Source: an uncultured Alphaproteobacteria bacterium
Lineage (GTDB): Bacteria; Pseudomonadota; Alphaproteobacteria; Rhizobiales; Rhizobiaceae
DNA length: 15,728 bases
NCBI GenBank assembly: GCA_929200335.1
Contig: CAKMZG010000042.1
Location: forward strand, 275 to 16,002
Direction: 5' to 3'
A model generated the notes under the pieces. It worked only from the letters and a program-made list of their open reading frames with translations, was not told the DNA's origin and did not search any database. This document shows positions 1 to 8,306 of the stretch, one piece after another (the first letter of the stretch is position 1; every line of letters starts with the position of its first letter). A program made the position numbers and the translations under genes.

Positions 1-927
1 GACCTTCTCTTTTTTCTCAACCGCTTCAAGAACTTCTTTATCTTCTGCGAATGCTATTTTAAACATCTCACACATTTTATCACCGGCCTCTTCATCATCC
101 AAAGCCGTATTGCGCAAATGCATCCACCAATCAATGGTCGTATTTTCATCGATAGGCGTCATAAAGTGTAACGCAAATACCCGAACCCCATCATTACGAT
201 TTTCAGGTTGCAGGTTTTGTTCAACATCAGCACTGCCAAAATCAATAACCGCTACATTTGGGGTATGCAGATAATAATAGTGCCAACGATCCACATTGCC
301 TGAAAAGCCACCAAAATTTTGAAAAAAACCAATTGGCGGCGCATCTCTTATCCAGCGCGAGGTTATAATCACATCACCTTCTTGCGACATATCAACGGGA
401 ATATCTTCACTGGCCGCATTACCCAATGTTGTGGGATGCACAAAGGATACATGAGCAGGGTCACAAAGATTATCAGCAACATTCATAAAGTTTGCTTCAA
501 GATATAACCCTTCACCTTGGTGGGCTGCCCAATTGGGATCTGTAAATTGTGGAAGATCAAACAGTTTTGATTTGTCCTCCAACTCAGGATCCCCCATCCA
601 AATCCAAACAACATGATGGCGCTCTTGTATGGGATAGGTGCGCACACGAATGCTCGACGGAATATGATCTTGCCCAGGAATACGAATACAGCCACCATCA
701 CAACCAAAGGTTAAACCATGATATCCACATTGAATAGCATCGCCAATTTTTTTACCCTTTGAAAGCGGCATAAATTTATGCGGGCAAAGATCTTCCATTG
801 CTACTACATTTCCATCACTGGTGCGATATAAAATAATGTCCATACCCATGACACGGCGTTCAACAATTTCGTCTGCAAAATGCGAAGACCACCCCACCAC
901 ATACCAACAATTTTTTACATATTCCAT
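1..927 (-). CDS. Rieske [2Fe-2S] ring-hydroxylating oxygenase, alpha subunit (VanA-like), 3' end outside window
   Basis: Oxygenase of the Rieske non-haem iron family, closest in feel to vanillate O-demethylase/phthalate-type enzymes. These use O2 and electrons from a separate reductase to hydroxylate or demethylate aromatics. The frame is open from an ATG at 927 to the left edge, giving 309 residues; family members run about 340-360, so only a short C-terminal piece is missing. Rieske ligands are C48, H50 (CPH), C67 and H70 (CGYHG). The mononuclear iron region is NLCDPAHVSFVH, with D156 as bridging acid and H159/H164 as iron ligands. The start is set by GGAGG eight bases upstream. It lies 34 bases behind the second DUF1185 gene, so it is probably in the same transcript. 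No reductase partner is visible. The substrate is unknown; O- or N-demethylation is as plausible as ring hydroxylation. Confidence 0.9.
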   Translation of the reverse strand, partial: MEYVKNCWYVVGWSSHFADEIVERRVMGMDIILYRTSDGNVVAMEDLCPHKFMPLSKGKKIGDAIQCGYHGLTFGCDGGCIRIPGQDHIPSSIRVRTYPIQERHHVVWIWMGDPELEDKSKLFDLPQFTDPNWAAHQGEGLYLEANFMNVADNLCDPAHVSFVHPTTLGNAASEDIPVDMSQEGDVIITSRWIRDAPPIGFFQNFGGFSGNVDRWHYYYLHTPNVAVIDFGSADVEQNLQPENRNDGVRVFALHFMTPIDENTTIDWWMHLRNTALDDEEAGDKMCEMFKIAFAEDKEVLEAVEKKEKV

Positions 928-961
928 TTGCAATTCCTCCAATAATTTTTTGCGCTAAATT

Positions 962-1549
962 TTAACGCAAACCATCTTCGCCTTTAGCATCTTTAGCTTC
1001 TAATCCACCAACTCTTGGCAAGGGACGACCGCTATCAGTCACAGCAATGGCAACCATGATTTCATTCGCACGTGGCGCATCATTAATTCGTACTTCCATA
1101 CCATCGAAATGAGAACGCACATAGGCCGCATCTTTATGCCCCAATGGTATGTCTAAAGGATGTCCCATTGAACCACGCTTCTTTGATGATGGAACCAAAG
1201 CTGCACCTTTTTCAACCGCCTTACGAAGGGGCGCGCCCATGCGAGGATGCAGCAGCGCAGCCGCATGTTCTAATTCACCATTTTCACCAACCAAAGCAGC
1301 CTTACCATAGCCCTCAGCCTGACTGGGTTCTATGCCTAGTGCTGCAACGCATTTTTCACCCAAAAGGCCACCAAGCTTTTCACCTATTTCCATCAAAACT
1401 TCTAAATCATCTTGATACATCCCTGCAAATGGATTCTCAATAACGGCGATGGATGCGGCTCGGCGAACCGGTGGGTTAATCGTTTTACCAGCTTCAACAT
1501 GAGTGTCTTCAACCGTTGTAACAATCTTTCTAATTTTTAAATTACTCAT
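962..1549 (-). CDS. DUF1185 / AA_synth (PF06684) family protein, paralogue B
   Basis: A 195-residue member of the family annotated 'amino acid synthesis', whose function is not established. A Bordetella homologue of known structure was described as a variant of the Bacillus chorismate mutase fold (from memory). Conserved blocks seen: ENPFAG (38-43), EGYGK (79-83), GENGELEH (88-95), VPSSKK (119-124), YVRSHFD (143-149), INDAPRANE (155-163) and the terminal KGEDGLR. Its ATG shares an ATGA overlap with the stop of the preceding paralogue, implying translational coupling. By eye roughly half of its residues match that neighbour. The two look like products of tandem duplication and may form a hetero-oligomer or handle successive intermediates. 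I infer a role in the pyridine-type catabolic pathway from position only. Confidence 0.9.
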   Translation of the reverse strand: MSNLKIRKIVTTVEDTHVEAGKTINPPVRRAASIAVIENPFAGMYQDDLEVLMEIGEKLGGLLGEKCVAALGIEPSQAEGYGKAALVGENGELEHAAALLHPRMGAPLRKAVEKGAALVPSSKKRGSMGHPLDIPLGHKDAAYVRSHFDGMEVRINDAPRANEIMVAIAVTDSGRPLPRVGGLEAKDAKGEDGLR

Positions 1550-2130
1550 CGCAATCCATCCTCACCTTTTATATCTTTAGCATCCAAACCACCAGCACGA
1601 TTATGAATACGTGAGCCAGTCGTCATAATTAAGGCAACCAACATTTCATTAGCTCTTGGCGCATCATTTATACCCACTTCCATACTGTCAAAATGTGAGC
1701 GAACATAAGAGGCATTTGCATGGGTTATCGGAATATCCAAACGCCCACCAATGCCAGCTACTTTTTTTGAAGATGGCACAATCGCATTTGAACTTGGCAT
1801 TAATTCTCGCATAGAATACCCACCCGGCGCATGCCATAATGCACCATGTTCTAACTCACCATTTTCGCCAACTATAACACCCTTGCCATAGCCTTCAATT
1901 TTTGAAGCATCATCACCCAAAGCTTTAATTAGATCTTTCGCCATTTGAAGCCCAAGTGGCTTTAAATCCTCCATGAACGGTTGAATGTCTTCAACATATT
2001 TTCCCGCATATGGATTTTCGATAACTGCAAGCACTGCACCACGCAGTAAGGGCGTTTTGGAAACAGGACCACCTTCATGAAATATCTCTTCAATAACGAT
2101 CGCTTTTTTTCTTAAATTTACCTCAGGCAT
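1546..2130 (-). CDS. DUF1185 / AA_synth (PF06684) family protein, paralogue A
   Basis: A 194-residue protein of the same uncharacterised family as its downstream neighbour. Blocks seen: ENPYAG (38-43), EGYGK (79-83), GENGELEH (88-95), VPSSKK (118-123), YVRSHFD (142-148), INDAPRANE (154-162) and the same C-terminal KGEDGLR. The paralogues differ most between residues 96 and 117 (a Gly/Pro-rich segment here, HPRMGAPLRK in B), which may line a substrate pocket. Its start overlaps the end of the UPF0280 gene by 8 bases; GAGAAAG precedes the ATG at 2130. Invariant Ser-Ser-Lys-Lys and His/Asp/Arg residues suggest an enzyme rather than a structural protein. A ring-opening amidase role is a guess, made because no enamidase gene is visible. 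Confidence 0.9.
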   Translation of the reverse strand: MPEVNLRKKAIVIEEIFHEGGPVSKTPLLRGAVLAVIENPYAGKYVEDIQPFMEDLKPLGLQMAKDLIKALGDDASKIEGYGKGVIVGENGELEHGALWHAPGGYSMRELMPSSNAIVPSSKKVAGIGGRLDIPITHANASYVRSHFDSMEVGINDAPRANEMLVALIMTTGSRIHNRAGGLDAKDIKGEDGLR

Positions 2131-3019
2131 ATTGTCTTTCTCGTTCTATATTATGATGAATTATGGATCTATTTTTATTGGCGCTGCCAATGGTTAAGAA
2201 TTGATTTTGCAACATAATAAATGCACCATCAATCAAACCTTCTCTCTCTAGCACGGCAGCATATTTTTGCCCCTTAGCTAAAGCCATTTTTATTTCATTA
2301 TCGCATAAGGGGTGAACCTCAACAGTAACCTGCCTATCTCCTAAATCAATATCAGGAGAAAGTTCATTGGCCGCCATGCGTTTTACTTTTTCACTTTGTG
2401 GTAAATCAACCGCATTAGCAATTAATGTTGCGGCTGCATCTGCTAAGCCAGCATTTTTTGCAAGCACGGTTACGCTATCGGCAATCCCTAGGGAATATGA
2501 TCGCCCCAGGCAGCCACTAGTTGCAATGCCTGCAATTTCATCCTCATGATGAATTTCAATTGTCGCCAATGCTTCACCGCTTAAGTTGCATATGGCAGTT
2601 TTATATTTTTCAGTAACATTTAGATAAAATGCAATGTCACCACCATTATTAACCGACACGCGTTTTAGAGAGCGCCCTTCACATGAACAAGCTAAGATAT
2701 AATCTGCAACGCAACCCGCAACAGCAGCCATGGGCGTGATAAAATCAGTGGGAAACTGAGAGACTACCCGCAACATGTTGCGCGCAATCTCATTTTCAAA
2801 AATGTAGTTTAAAGCTTGCAATTCTGAAAATGGTTTACGCAAATCAGGTAAAATTTTTGAAAGGTCTAATAGCACAGTTTCAAAAGCTAGAATGGCTTGC
2901 TGTTTAGCCAAAGTTATTTCATACGCCTCGCCATCCATTGCAATGATCAAATCAATTGGGCCATGGTTAAGATGCAATCGCCCATCATCCATCTTTGTGA
3001 TTTGAGGCGTCATTTGCAT
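2123..3019 (-). CDS. UPF0280 family protein (ApbE superfamily, COG2122)
   Basis: A 298-residue protein of the UPF0280 group, distantly related to the ApbE FMN transferases; no function is proven. Visible landmarks are TPMAAVAG (95-102), NNGGDIAFYL (124-133, like the GGDI segment of ApbE), GCLGRSYSLGIADSV (169-183) and GLADAAATLIANAV (191-204, resembling the ADA-x-(A/S)T segment of ApbE). Two ATGs compete (3019 and 3013). GAGGG, seven bases ahead of 3019, favours the longer form. The gene begins 3 bases after the 6-hydroxynicotinate-reductase homologue. The characterised Eubacterium barkeri reductase carries a covalently bound flavin, so I infer this protein could attach or mature that flavin. 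That role is not shown by the sequence alone. Confidence 0.87.
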   Translation of the reverse strand: MQMTPQITKMDDGRLHLNHGPIDLIIAMDGEAYEITLAKQQAILAFETVLLDLSKILPDLRKPFSELQALNYIFENEIARNMLRVVSQFPTDFITPMAAVAGCVADYILACSCEGRSLKRVSVNNGGDIAFYLNVTEKYKTAICNLSGEALATIEIHHEDEIAGIATSGCLGRSYSLGIADSVTVLAKNAGLADAAATLIANAVDLPQSEKVKRMAANELSPDIDLGDRQVTVEVHPLCDNEIKMALAKGQKYAAVLEREGLIDGAFIMLQNQFLTIGSANKNRSIIHHNIERERQYA

Positions 3020-3022
3020 GGT

Positions 3023-4585
3023 CTATCCCTCATCCTTATTCGTGGCCAATGCGCCACTTGCCCAAGCATAATTTTTGCGCTGCATTGGCCAATCCATTAG
3101 ATTGTCTGATTTTTCTTGGCGCTGATCCTTTAAGATGTGATCATTCTGCTTACCCGTTTTGCCTTGTAATGCCTCATCTAATGAAACCACATGCCCCATA
3201 TGCCCACCCAATGCCTCGTAATCCTCTCGTCGCATGGTAAATTCAATTGGCGCTACAAGTGCAGGTGTTGGCACATAGCCAAACGCATTCTTTGGCATCT
3301 GTACCACATCAGACATTATCGTAATACCACCGCCTGGCCAAACATATGCAGGCGCACCGCCACAGGTAATATGGGTAAGTGCAGATTTTACAGAACGCGT
3401 TAAGCGAACGGGATTTTCTGTAACTCCAGCACGCAGCGAACCACCAGCCCCACCCATGAATAAAACACTGCACATGGCAGGTTCGCAATTTTCTTCAATG
3501 CGCTCAACACTGGGAATAAGGCGCTCAGGCATAGGCTGTTTAACAGGCTTTAAATCTTCATCTAATTCATAATAAGCGAATTGCTCACCCGTTGTGGAAA
3601 CCATCAAAAGTGATTGCCCAGCTTTGGCAATTTTTGGATTAAAATCACCAAGAATTTTTAACGGATCATCGAGATTTGTACCACCCCATCCCATACCAGG
3701 CTCGGCAACTTTAAAATAACGTCCAGGCGTTGAACGCCGCCCAAGAATTTTTATACCACTGGCTGGCCAATCTAATACCTTACCCGCTTGATGTTCTGAT
3801 ATAACGCCCGTGATATGATCGTCCACCACAACAACTTCATCCACCAAGCCTTGCCATTGAGAGGCAAACATACCCACAGTAGCAGAACCACACCCAACCC
3901 GCATTCGCGCTTCTTCTACACCATTAATAATAGGAGCTTTACCAGCCTCAACGGTGATCTCCACCCCCTCATCAATATTCATTGTCACCGCTTCACCATT
4001 ACAAAGTGCCAGCAAGGATGAACAGGTTATGCGACCTTCTTTTTTCTCACCCCCTGTCAAATGATGTACACCACCAAGGGACAGCATTTGAGAGCCATAT
4101 TCGCCCGTAGTCACATGGCCAATAGGCTCGCCATTAACCCGCACCAAATTACGCTCAGGCCCCAAATGGCGATCAGTATCTACTTTAATTTTAGCGCCGC
4201 AATAAGAGAAAATCCCCTCAGTTACAACGGTTATCATATCAATATTATCTATTTTTGAAGCAACAATAAAAGGTGCTGGCTTATAATCAGGATAGGTTGT
4301 ACCAGCACCAATGGCGGTGACGAATTTATCATCAGTGGTTACGATTGCCCCGTTCCATTGAATAGCTTTAGCAGAACTGCCATTATCAATGAACTCGACA
4401 ACCTCTTCTCCACGCTCTATCTGCGCTTCCAGCACCACATGGGTTTCCATGCGCACCAATTGACCACCCTCATTTGAATAGCGATCGCAAGCGCCCGTTC
4501 GACCATCCGCGATATAGCACATCACGGGACAAGCATCACAGCGTATTTTTTCTGGTTTATTTTTTTCAGATGTTTGACCTGCCAT
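3023..4585 (-). CDS. 6-hydroxynicotinate reductase homologue (Fe-S flavoprotein)
   Basis: 520-residue homologue of the enzyme that reduces 6-hydroxynicotinate to 1,4,5,6-tetrahydro-6-oxonicotinate with low-potential electrons. The E. barkeri enzyme holds covalent flavin, one [2Fe-2S] and two [4Fe-4S] clusters. Here an N-terminal C16-x2-C19-x3-C23-x9-C33 group (CDACPVMC...GACDR) is a clear cluster site. C129, C188, C195, C232, C367, C372 and C408 could serve the others. Glycine-rich stretches include GGAGGSLRAG and WPGGGITIM. An ATG at 4597 is in frame, but no ribosome site precedes it. GAGG six bases before the ATG at 4585 supports the shorter start (MAGQTSEKN). It sits behind the Mo-hydroxylase genes, which would make its substrate. 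No ferredoxin gene lies in the window. The exact substrate need not be 6-hydroxynicotinate. Confidence 0.85.
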   Translation of the reverse strand: MAGQTSEKNKPEKIRCDACPVMCYIADGRTGACDRYSNEGGQLVRMETHVVLEAQIERGEEVVEFIDNGSSAKAIQWNGAIVTTDDKFVTAIGAGTTYPDYKPAPFIVASKIDNIDMITVVTEGIFSYCGAKIKVDTDRHLGPERNLVRVNGEPIGHVTTGEYGSQMLSLGGVHHLTGGEKKEGRITCSSLLALCNGEAVTMNIDEGVEITVEAGKAPIINGVEEARMRVGCGSATVGMFASQWQGLVDEVVVVDDHITGVISEHQAGKVLDWPASGIKILGRRSTPGRYFKVAEPGMGWGGTNLDDPLKILGDFNPKIAKAGQSLLMVSTTGEQFAYYELDEDLKPVKQPMPERLIPSVERIEENCEPAMCSVLFMGGAGGSLRAGVTENPVRLTRSVKSALTHITCGGAPAYVWPGGGITIMSDVVQMPKNAFGYVPTPALVAPIEFTMRREDYEALGGHMGHVVSLDEALQGKTGKQNDHILKDQRQEKSDNLMDWPMQRKNYAWASGALATNKDEG

Positions 4586-4610
4586 CTCATCCCTCATTCA
4601 AAACTATCAT

Positions 4611-4620
4611 ATGTATACAA
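4611..4620. promoter_or_regulatory. Possible operator: TGTATACA palindrome ahead of the 6-hydroxynicotinate-reductase homologue
   Basis: An 8-bp perfect palindrome TGTATACA (4612-4619) lies in the only sizeable gap of the gene string (4586-4668). The core is like the TNGTNNNACNA-type sites of FadR/GntR-family regulators. It sits 26 bases upstream of the favoured start, so it could be an operator for an internal promoter. The site is short and the flanks do not extend the symmetry, so chance is quite possible. Confidence 0.25.
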
Positions 4621-4668
4621 ACAGTTTTTTCCTCTTTAGTCAATTACTCTACACCAAAGATTTTTCAT

Positions 4669-7437
4669 TTATATTTTCTTTGTTAATTTTTTAGAGCGTT
4701 TTATTGCGGCCAATACTTTATCCGGCGTTGCAGGTAAATCATAAACCTGAGCACCACAGGCTTTATAAATTGCATTTAAAATTGCGGGAGCAGTTGGAAT
4801 TAAAACATGCTCACCCAAGCCTTTTGCCCCGTAAGGTCCATGGGGGTCTGCTACCTCAACTAAATGATGTTTAAACTCTGGCATATCCCCCATAGTCGGA
4901 ATAAGATAGTCATGCAGATTTTCAGTTCGCCCAGGTAGAAACTCTTCCATTAAGGCAAGGCCAATGCCTTGAGCGGAGCCGCCTTCTATTTGCCCTTCCA
5001 CCAGCAAAGGATTAATAGCTTTGCCTACATCATGGGCAGTTGTAAGGCGCAATAATTTAACCGTGCCAAGCGCCTCATCAACAAGAAGTTCCATCAATTG
5101 GGCACCATATCCATAAACCGCATAGGGTTCACCCTGCCCTTTTTCATCCAAGGGTTTTGTCGGCGGATCATAGCTCTCTTCAGACATGAACACATAGCCA
5201 AAATCATTGGTTTTTAATGATTTTAAATCTAAACGTTGTTGATTTTCCCCATCCTGCAATAAAATTGCATTCTCATCAAAACTAATCTTAGCATCTTTTG
5301 ATACATTAGCATGGCGCAAAATTTCAGTCCGCAAAGCCTCTCCCGAGATACGTGCAGCATTACCAGAAATAAAAGTTTGACGAGATGCGGAAGTTTTACC
5401 AGCATCAGGGGTAACATCACTGTCAGCGCCAATTAAATCAAAGGCATCAATTGTAATACCAATCGCATCAGCCGCAATTTGGGTAATTACTGTATTAGCC
5501 CCTTGTCCAATATCAATTGCACCTTGATGCAACACAACTCGCCCATCTTTTTTAATCCCAATGCGAATGGTTGAAGGATTCGACATACCTGTATTACCAC
5601 AACCATACCAACAAGTACCAAGGCCATAGCCATAACGAATGCCTTGATTTTTGGAATTATCATTCCATGCTTTGGCTCTTTCAGCCGCCTCTTGCCAAGG
5701 TTGCGTTAAAGCATCCAAGCAATCCTTAATACCAACACCGGAATCAAAAATCTGCCCAGTAACCGTCGGCACCCCATTTTCAAGGGCATTGAGCTTGCGA
5801 AACTCCAATGGATCCATACCAATTTTTTCAGCCATAAGATCAAAGGCGCATTCTTGAGCTACTGCAGATTGAGGCACACCAAACCCACGAAAGGCGCCCG
5901 ATGGTGCAGTGTGAGTGAAAACAGCAAGAGAGTTTGCGCGATAATTTTTAATACAATAAGGCCCCGATGCATGCACAGGCACTCGACTTGCAACTGTTGG
6001 CCCCCAACTTGCATAAGATCCCGTATTAAAAATACCCTCAAAATCAAGCGCATTTATCTTGCCATTTTTATCAGCAGAAAGACGCAATTTTATTTCAGAT
6101 GGGTGACGTTTTGTGGTGGATTGAATACTCTCATTTCTGGTATAACAAACAGCAACGGGACGATCCATTTGCCATGCAGCTAATGCGATTAAAGGCTGAT
6201 ATGAAAGATCGATTTTTGAACCAAAACCTCCGCCACAAGCACTGGGGTTTATACGAACATTTTCTTCATTTATTCCCATAAATTTTGCGATAGAAAAACG
6301 ATTCATAAATGCAGTTTGCGTACAGCCATGAATTTCAATTCGATCATTTTTACGAATAGCATAACCCGCTTCAGGCTCAATATACCCATGCTCAATGAAT
6401 GGCGTTTTACTATTTACTTCAACAAGATAATCCGAATTGCTAATGTTGTTTTCAACATCGCCGCATTCAACATAGCCTTTGGTTAAAATATTATTAGGCA
6501 TATTTTCATGCAATTGCACCGCATCTTTTCTTAATCCATCAAGAGGTAAAATATGTGCAGGCAACTCTTCCCAACTCACAGGAAAAATTTCATTATTTAA
6601 ATTTTCAACAGCCTCCCGCTCGCCAACAATTGCAGCAATCGCTTCACCTTTATATCGGGTAATTTTATCAGCAAAAACGGGTTGATCTTCAAAGCCAGGA
6701 ATCACCCCATGAAAATTATCACCCACCACATCTTTTACTGAAAAAACTTTATAAATTTCTGGATTAGAACTTAAAAAATTATCCACATCACCAAGAGTGA
6801 ATTTTGCATGATGAAATGGGCTTCGAATGACCCTTAAAAGCAGAGTATTTTCTGGCCAATTATCAGCACCGAATTTTTCATCGCCACGGACTTTTGCTTC
6901 ACCATCAATACGGGGTAAGGCTCGCCCAACTTCACAATTCTCAACGCCATTAGATGATGTAACACTTTGAATTTCGCCTGAACCTGAAGCATCCAGCACT
7001 GCATCTATAATTTTTGTATAGCCCGTGCAGCGGCATAATACACCGCCCAAAGCATATTCAACATCTTCACGGCTTGGCTTTTCATTATGCTTTAACAGAG
7101 CGACTGCGCTCATCAACATTCCTGGAGTGCATATGCCACATTGGGCAGCGCCTAATTTTAAAAAACTCTCCTGCAATCCATGCAATGTATCATTAGCTGC
7201 CAACCCCTCAACAGTTTCAACATGCTTTCCTTCCACCTGAGAAACAGCGGTTAGACAAGCACATACAAGCTCTCCATCAATCAATACAGAACAAGCACCA
7301 CAATCCCCAGCATCACAACCCACTTTAGTACCTTCTAAATTGAGTTCATCACGTAGAACTTTTGATAATCTGGCATGTTGGGGCAAGGTGCTTTCAACCT
7401 CATTGCCATTAACTTTGAAAGAAATTTTATTGTTCAT
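4669..7437 (-). CDS. Xanthine-dehydrogenase-family hydroxylase: fused [2Fe-2S] and molybdopterin subunit
   Basis: 922-residue catalytic subunit of a molybdenum hydroxylase, which inserts water-derived oxygen next to a ring nitrogen or into an aldehyde. Residues 1-150 form the usual small subunit: plant-type cluster C41, C46, C49, C61 and second cluster C100, C103, C135, C137 (QCGICTPG, CRCTGY). Residues ~170-290 match the aldehyde oxidase/xanthine dehydrogenase a/b hammerhead, and the rest is the molybdopterin domain with GGGFGSK (402-408), GAFRGFG (514-520, R517) and GAKGLGE with the catalytic base E876. The arginine in GAFRGFG resembles xanthine/hydroxypurine-type enzymes rather than CO dehydrogenase. 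Small and large subunits are fused while FAD is separate. The gene starts 1 base after the FAD-subunit stop. With a 6-hydroxynicotinate-reductase homologue downstream, a nicotinate-like or other N-heterocyclic substrate is likely but unproven. Confidence 0.92.
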   Translation of the reverse strand: MNNKISFKVNGNEVESTLPQHARLSKVLRDELNLEGTKVGCDAGDCGACSVLIDGELVCACLTAVSQVEGKHVETVEGLAANDTLHGLQESFLKLGAAQCGICTPGMLMSAVALLKHNEKPSREDVEYALGGVLCRCTGYTKIIDAVLDASGSGEIQSVTSSNGVENCEVGRALPRIDGEAKVRGDEKFGADNWPENTLLLRVIRSPFHHAKFTLGDVDNFLSSNPEIYKVFSVKDVVGDNFHGVIPGFEDQPVFADKITRYKGEAIAAIVGEREAVENLNNEIFPVSWEELPAHILPLDGLRKDAVQLHENMPNNILTKGYVECGDVENNISNSDYLVEVNSKTPFIEHGYIEPEAGYAIRKNDRIEIHGCTQTAFMNRFSIAKFMGINEENVRINPSACGGGFGSKIDLSYQPLIALAAWQMDRPVAVCYTRNESIQSTTKRHPSEIKLRLSADKNGKINALDFEGIFNTGSYASWGPTVASRVPVHASGPYCIKNYRANSLAVFTHTAPSGAFRGFGVPQSAVAQECAFDLMAEKIGMDPLEFRKLNALENGVPTVTGQIFDSGVGIKDCLDALTQPWQEAAERAKAWNDNSKNQGIRYGYGLGTCWYGCGNTGMSNPSTIRIGIKKDGRVVLHQGAIDIGQGANTVITQIAADAIGITIDAFDLIGADSDVTPDAGKTSASRQTFISGNAARISGEALRTEILRHANVSKDAKISFDENAILLQDGENQQRLDLKSLKTNDFGYVFMSEESYDPPTKPLDEKGQGEPYAVYGYGAQLMELLVDEALGTVKLLRLTTAHDVGKAINPLLVEGQIEGGSAQGIGLALMEEFLPGRTENLHDYLIPTMGDMPEFKHHLVEVADPHGPYGAKGLGEHVLIPTAPAILNAIYKACGAQVYDLPATPDKVLAAIKRSKKLTKKI

Positions 7438-7438
7438 T

Positions 7439-8287
7439 TTATAACTTACTTTCTTCCTGTGCTGCTGCTCTAATGGCGCGAATAATTAAAGGCTTGATGG
7501 CATCCTTACGATATTTTTTTGTTGCGCGCACATCATCAATAGGAGAAATATCTACAAAGAAATCATCACCCCATGCCAATTCATCTAATTCAGACAATGA
7601 CTTACCAACCAAAGCCAATTCCAAGGCTTTTAAACGCCGTGCTACAACTGAGCAAGAACCCACAGAAACTGCTAAGCCACGAATACGATTATCATTCATG
7701 ATTAAGCGCACTGCCACCATTGCAATGGAGATCACCAAATAGCGCCGTGCACCCAATTTTGAAAAATGACTTTTGCCCAATAAAGATTGGTTAGGAATTA
7801 TAATTGCACTTACAATTTCGCCTTCATTTAAAGCTGTTTGGCGATTTCCTAATATAAATTCAGATATGGGTAGATGACGCGTCCCATTAAGGCTAGTGAG
7901 TTCTATCTGCGCATCTAAAACCATAAGGGGGGGTACCCCATCAGCAGCAGGAGATGCATTGCAAAGATTACCTGCAATGGTTGCTGAATTTTGAATTTGG
8001 ATAGAACCAACTTCCCTAGCTGCTTGCTGCAATGCATAGAACGCTGGAGGCAATTGCGCTTGCCAAATTTCTCGCCACGTTGTGAGCGCGCCAATCCGGC
8101 ATCCTTTTTTATTTAAGGTGATGCCCTTAATCTCACTTAGTCTTGATATATCCAAAACATCATATTCATGAAGTTTTGAGCCAATTGCAGGATAGATATC
8201 AGTTCCACCTGCCAACACCTGCCATTGTTGATTTTGTAAAAGGCCTAAAGCCTCCTCAAGACTTTGTGGACGCTCAAATCTCACCAT
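7439..8287 (-). CDS. FAD-binding subunit of the molybdenum hydroxylase (CoxM/XdhB-type)
   Basis: 282-residue FAD subunit that passes electrons from the [2Fe-2S] centres to the external acceptor. The two family FAD signatures are present: AGGTD (26-30) and TIAGNLCNASPAAD (103-116). A C-terminal CO-dehydrogenase flavoprotein domain fills about 170-280. Length fits the family (270-300). The start at 8287 is supported by a strong GGAGG seven to eight bases upstream, inside the 19-base gap after the AOR gene. It is followed after one base by the fused catalytic subunit, so the two encode one complex of FAD subunit plus Fe-S/Mo subunit. Confidence 0.93.
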   Translation of the reverse strand: MVRFERPQSLEEALGLLQNQQWQVLAGGTDIYPAIGSKLHEYDVLDISRLSEIKGITLNKKGCRIGALTTWREIWQAQLPPAFYALQQAAREVGSIQIQNSATIAGNLCNASPAADGVPPLMVLDAQIELTSLNGTRHLPISEFILGNRQTALNEGEIVSAIIIPNQSLLGKSHFSKLGARRYLVISIAMVAVRLIMNDNRIRGLAVSVGSCSVVARRLKALELALVGKSLSELDELAWGDDFFVDISPIDDVRATKKYRKDAIKPLIIRAIRAAAQEESKL

Positions 8288-8306
8288 ACTTCCTCCAGAA
8301 AGTTAA

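Noticed and set aside
3036..3062. C-terminal SGALATN of the reductase homologue as an ApbE flavinylation motif
   Set aside because: It resembles SGAT-type acceptors, but the residue after SGA is Leu, not Thr or Ser, so it does not meet the consensus.
4586..4597. Start of the 6-hydroxynicotinate-reductase homologue at the ATG at 4597
   Set aside because: No ribosome site lies before it, whereas GAGG is well placed for the ATG at 4585. The difference is only four residues, so it remains possible.
5854..6183. 109-codon plus-strand open frame inside the molybdopterin subunit gene
   Set aside because: It lies wholly antisense to a well-conserved coding sequence, has no ribosome site or recognisable product, and is a by-product of the real frame.
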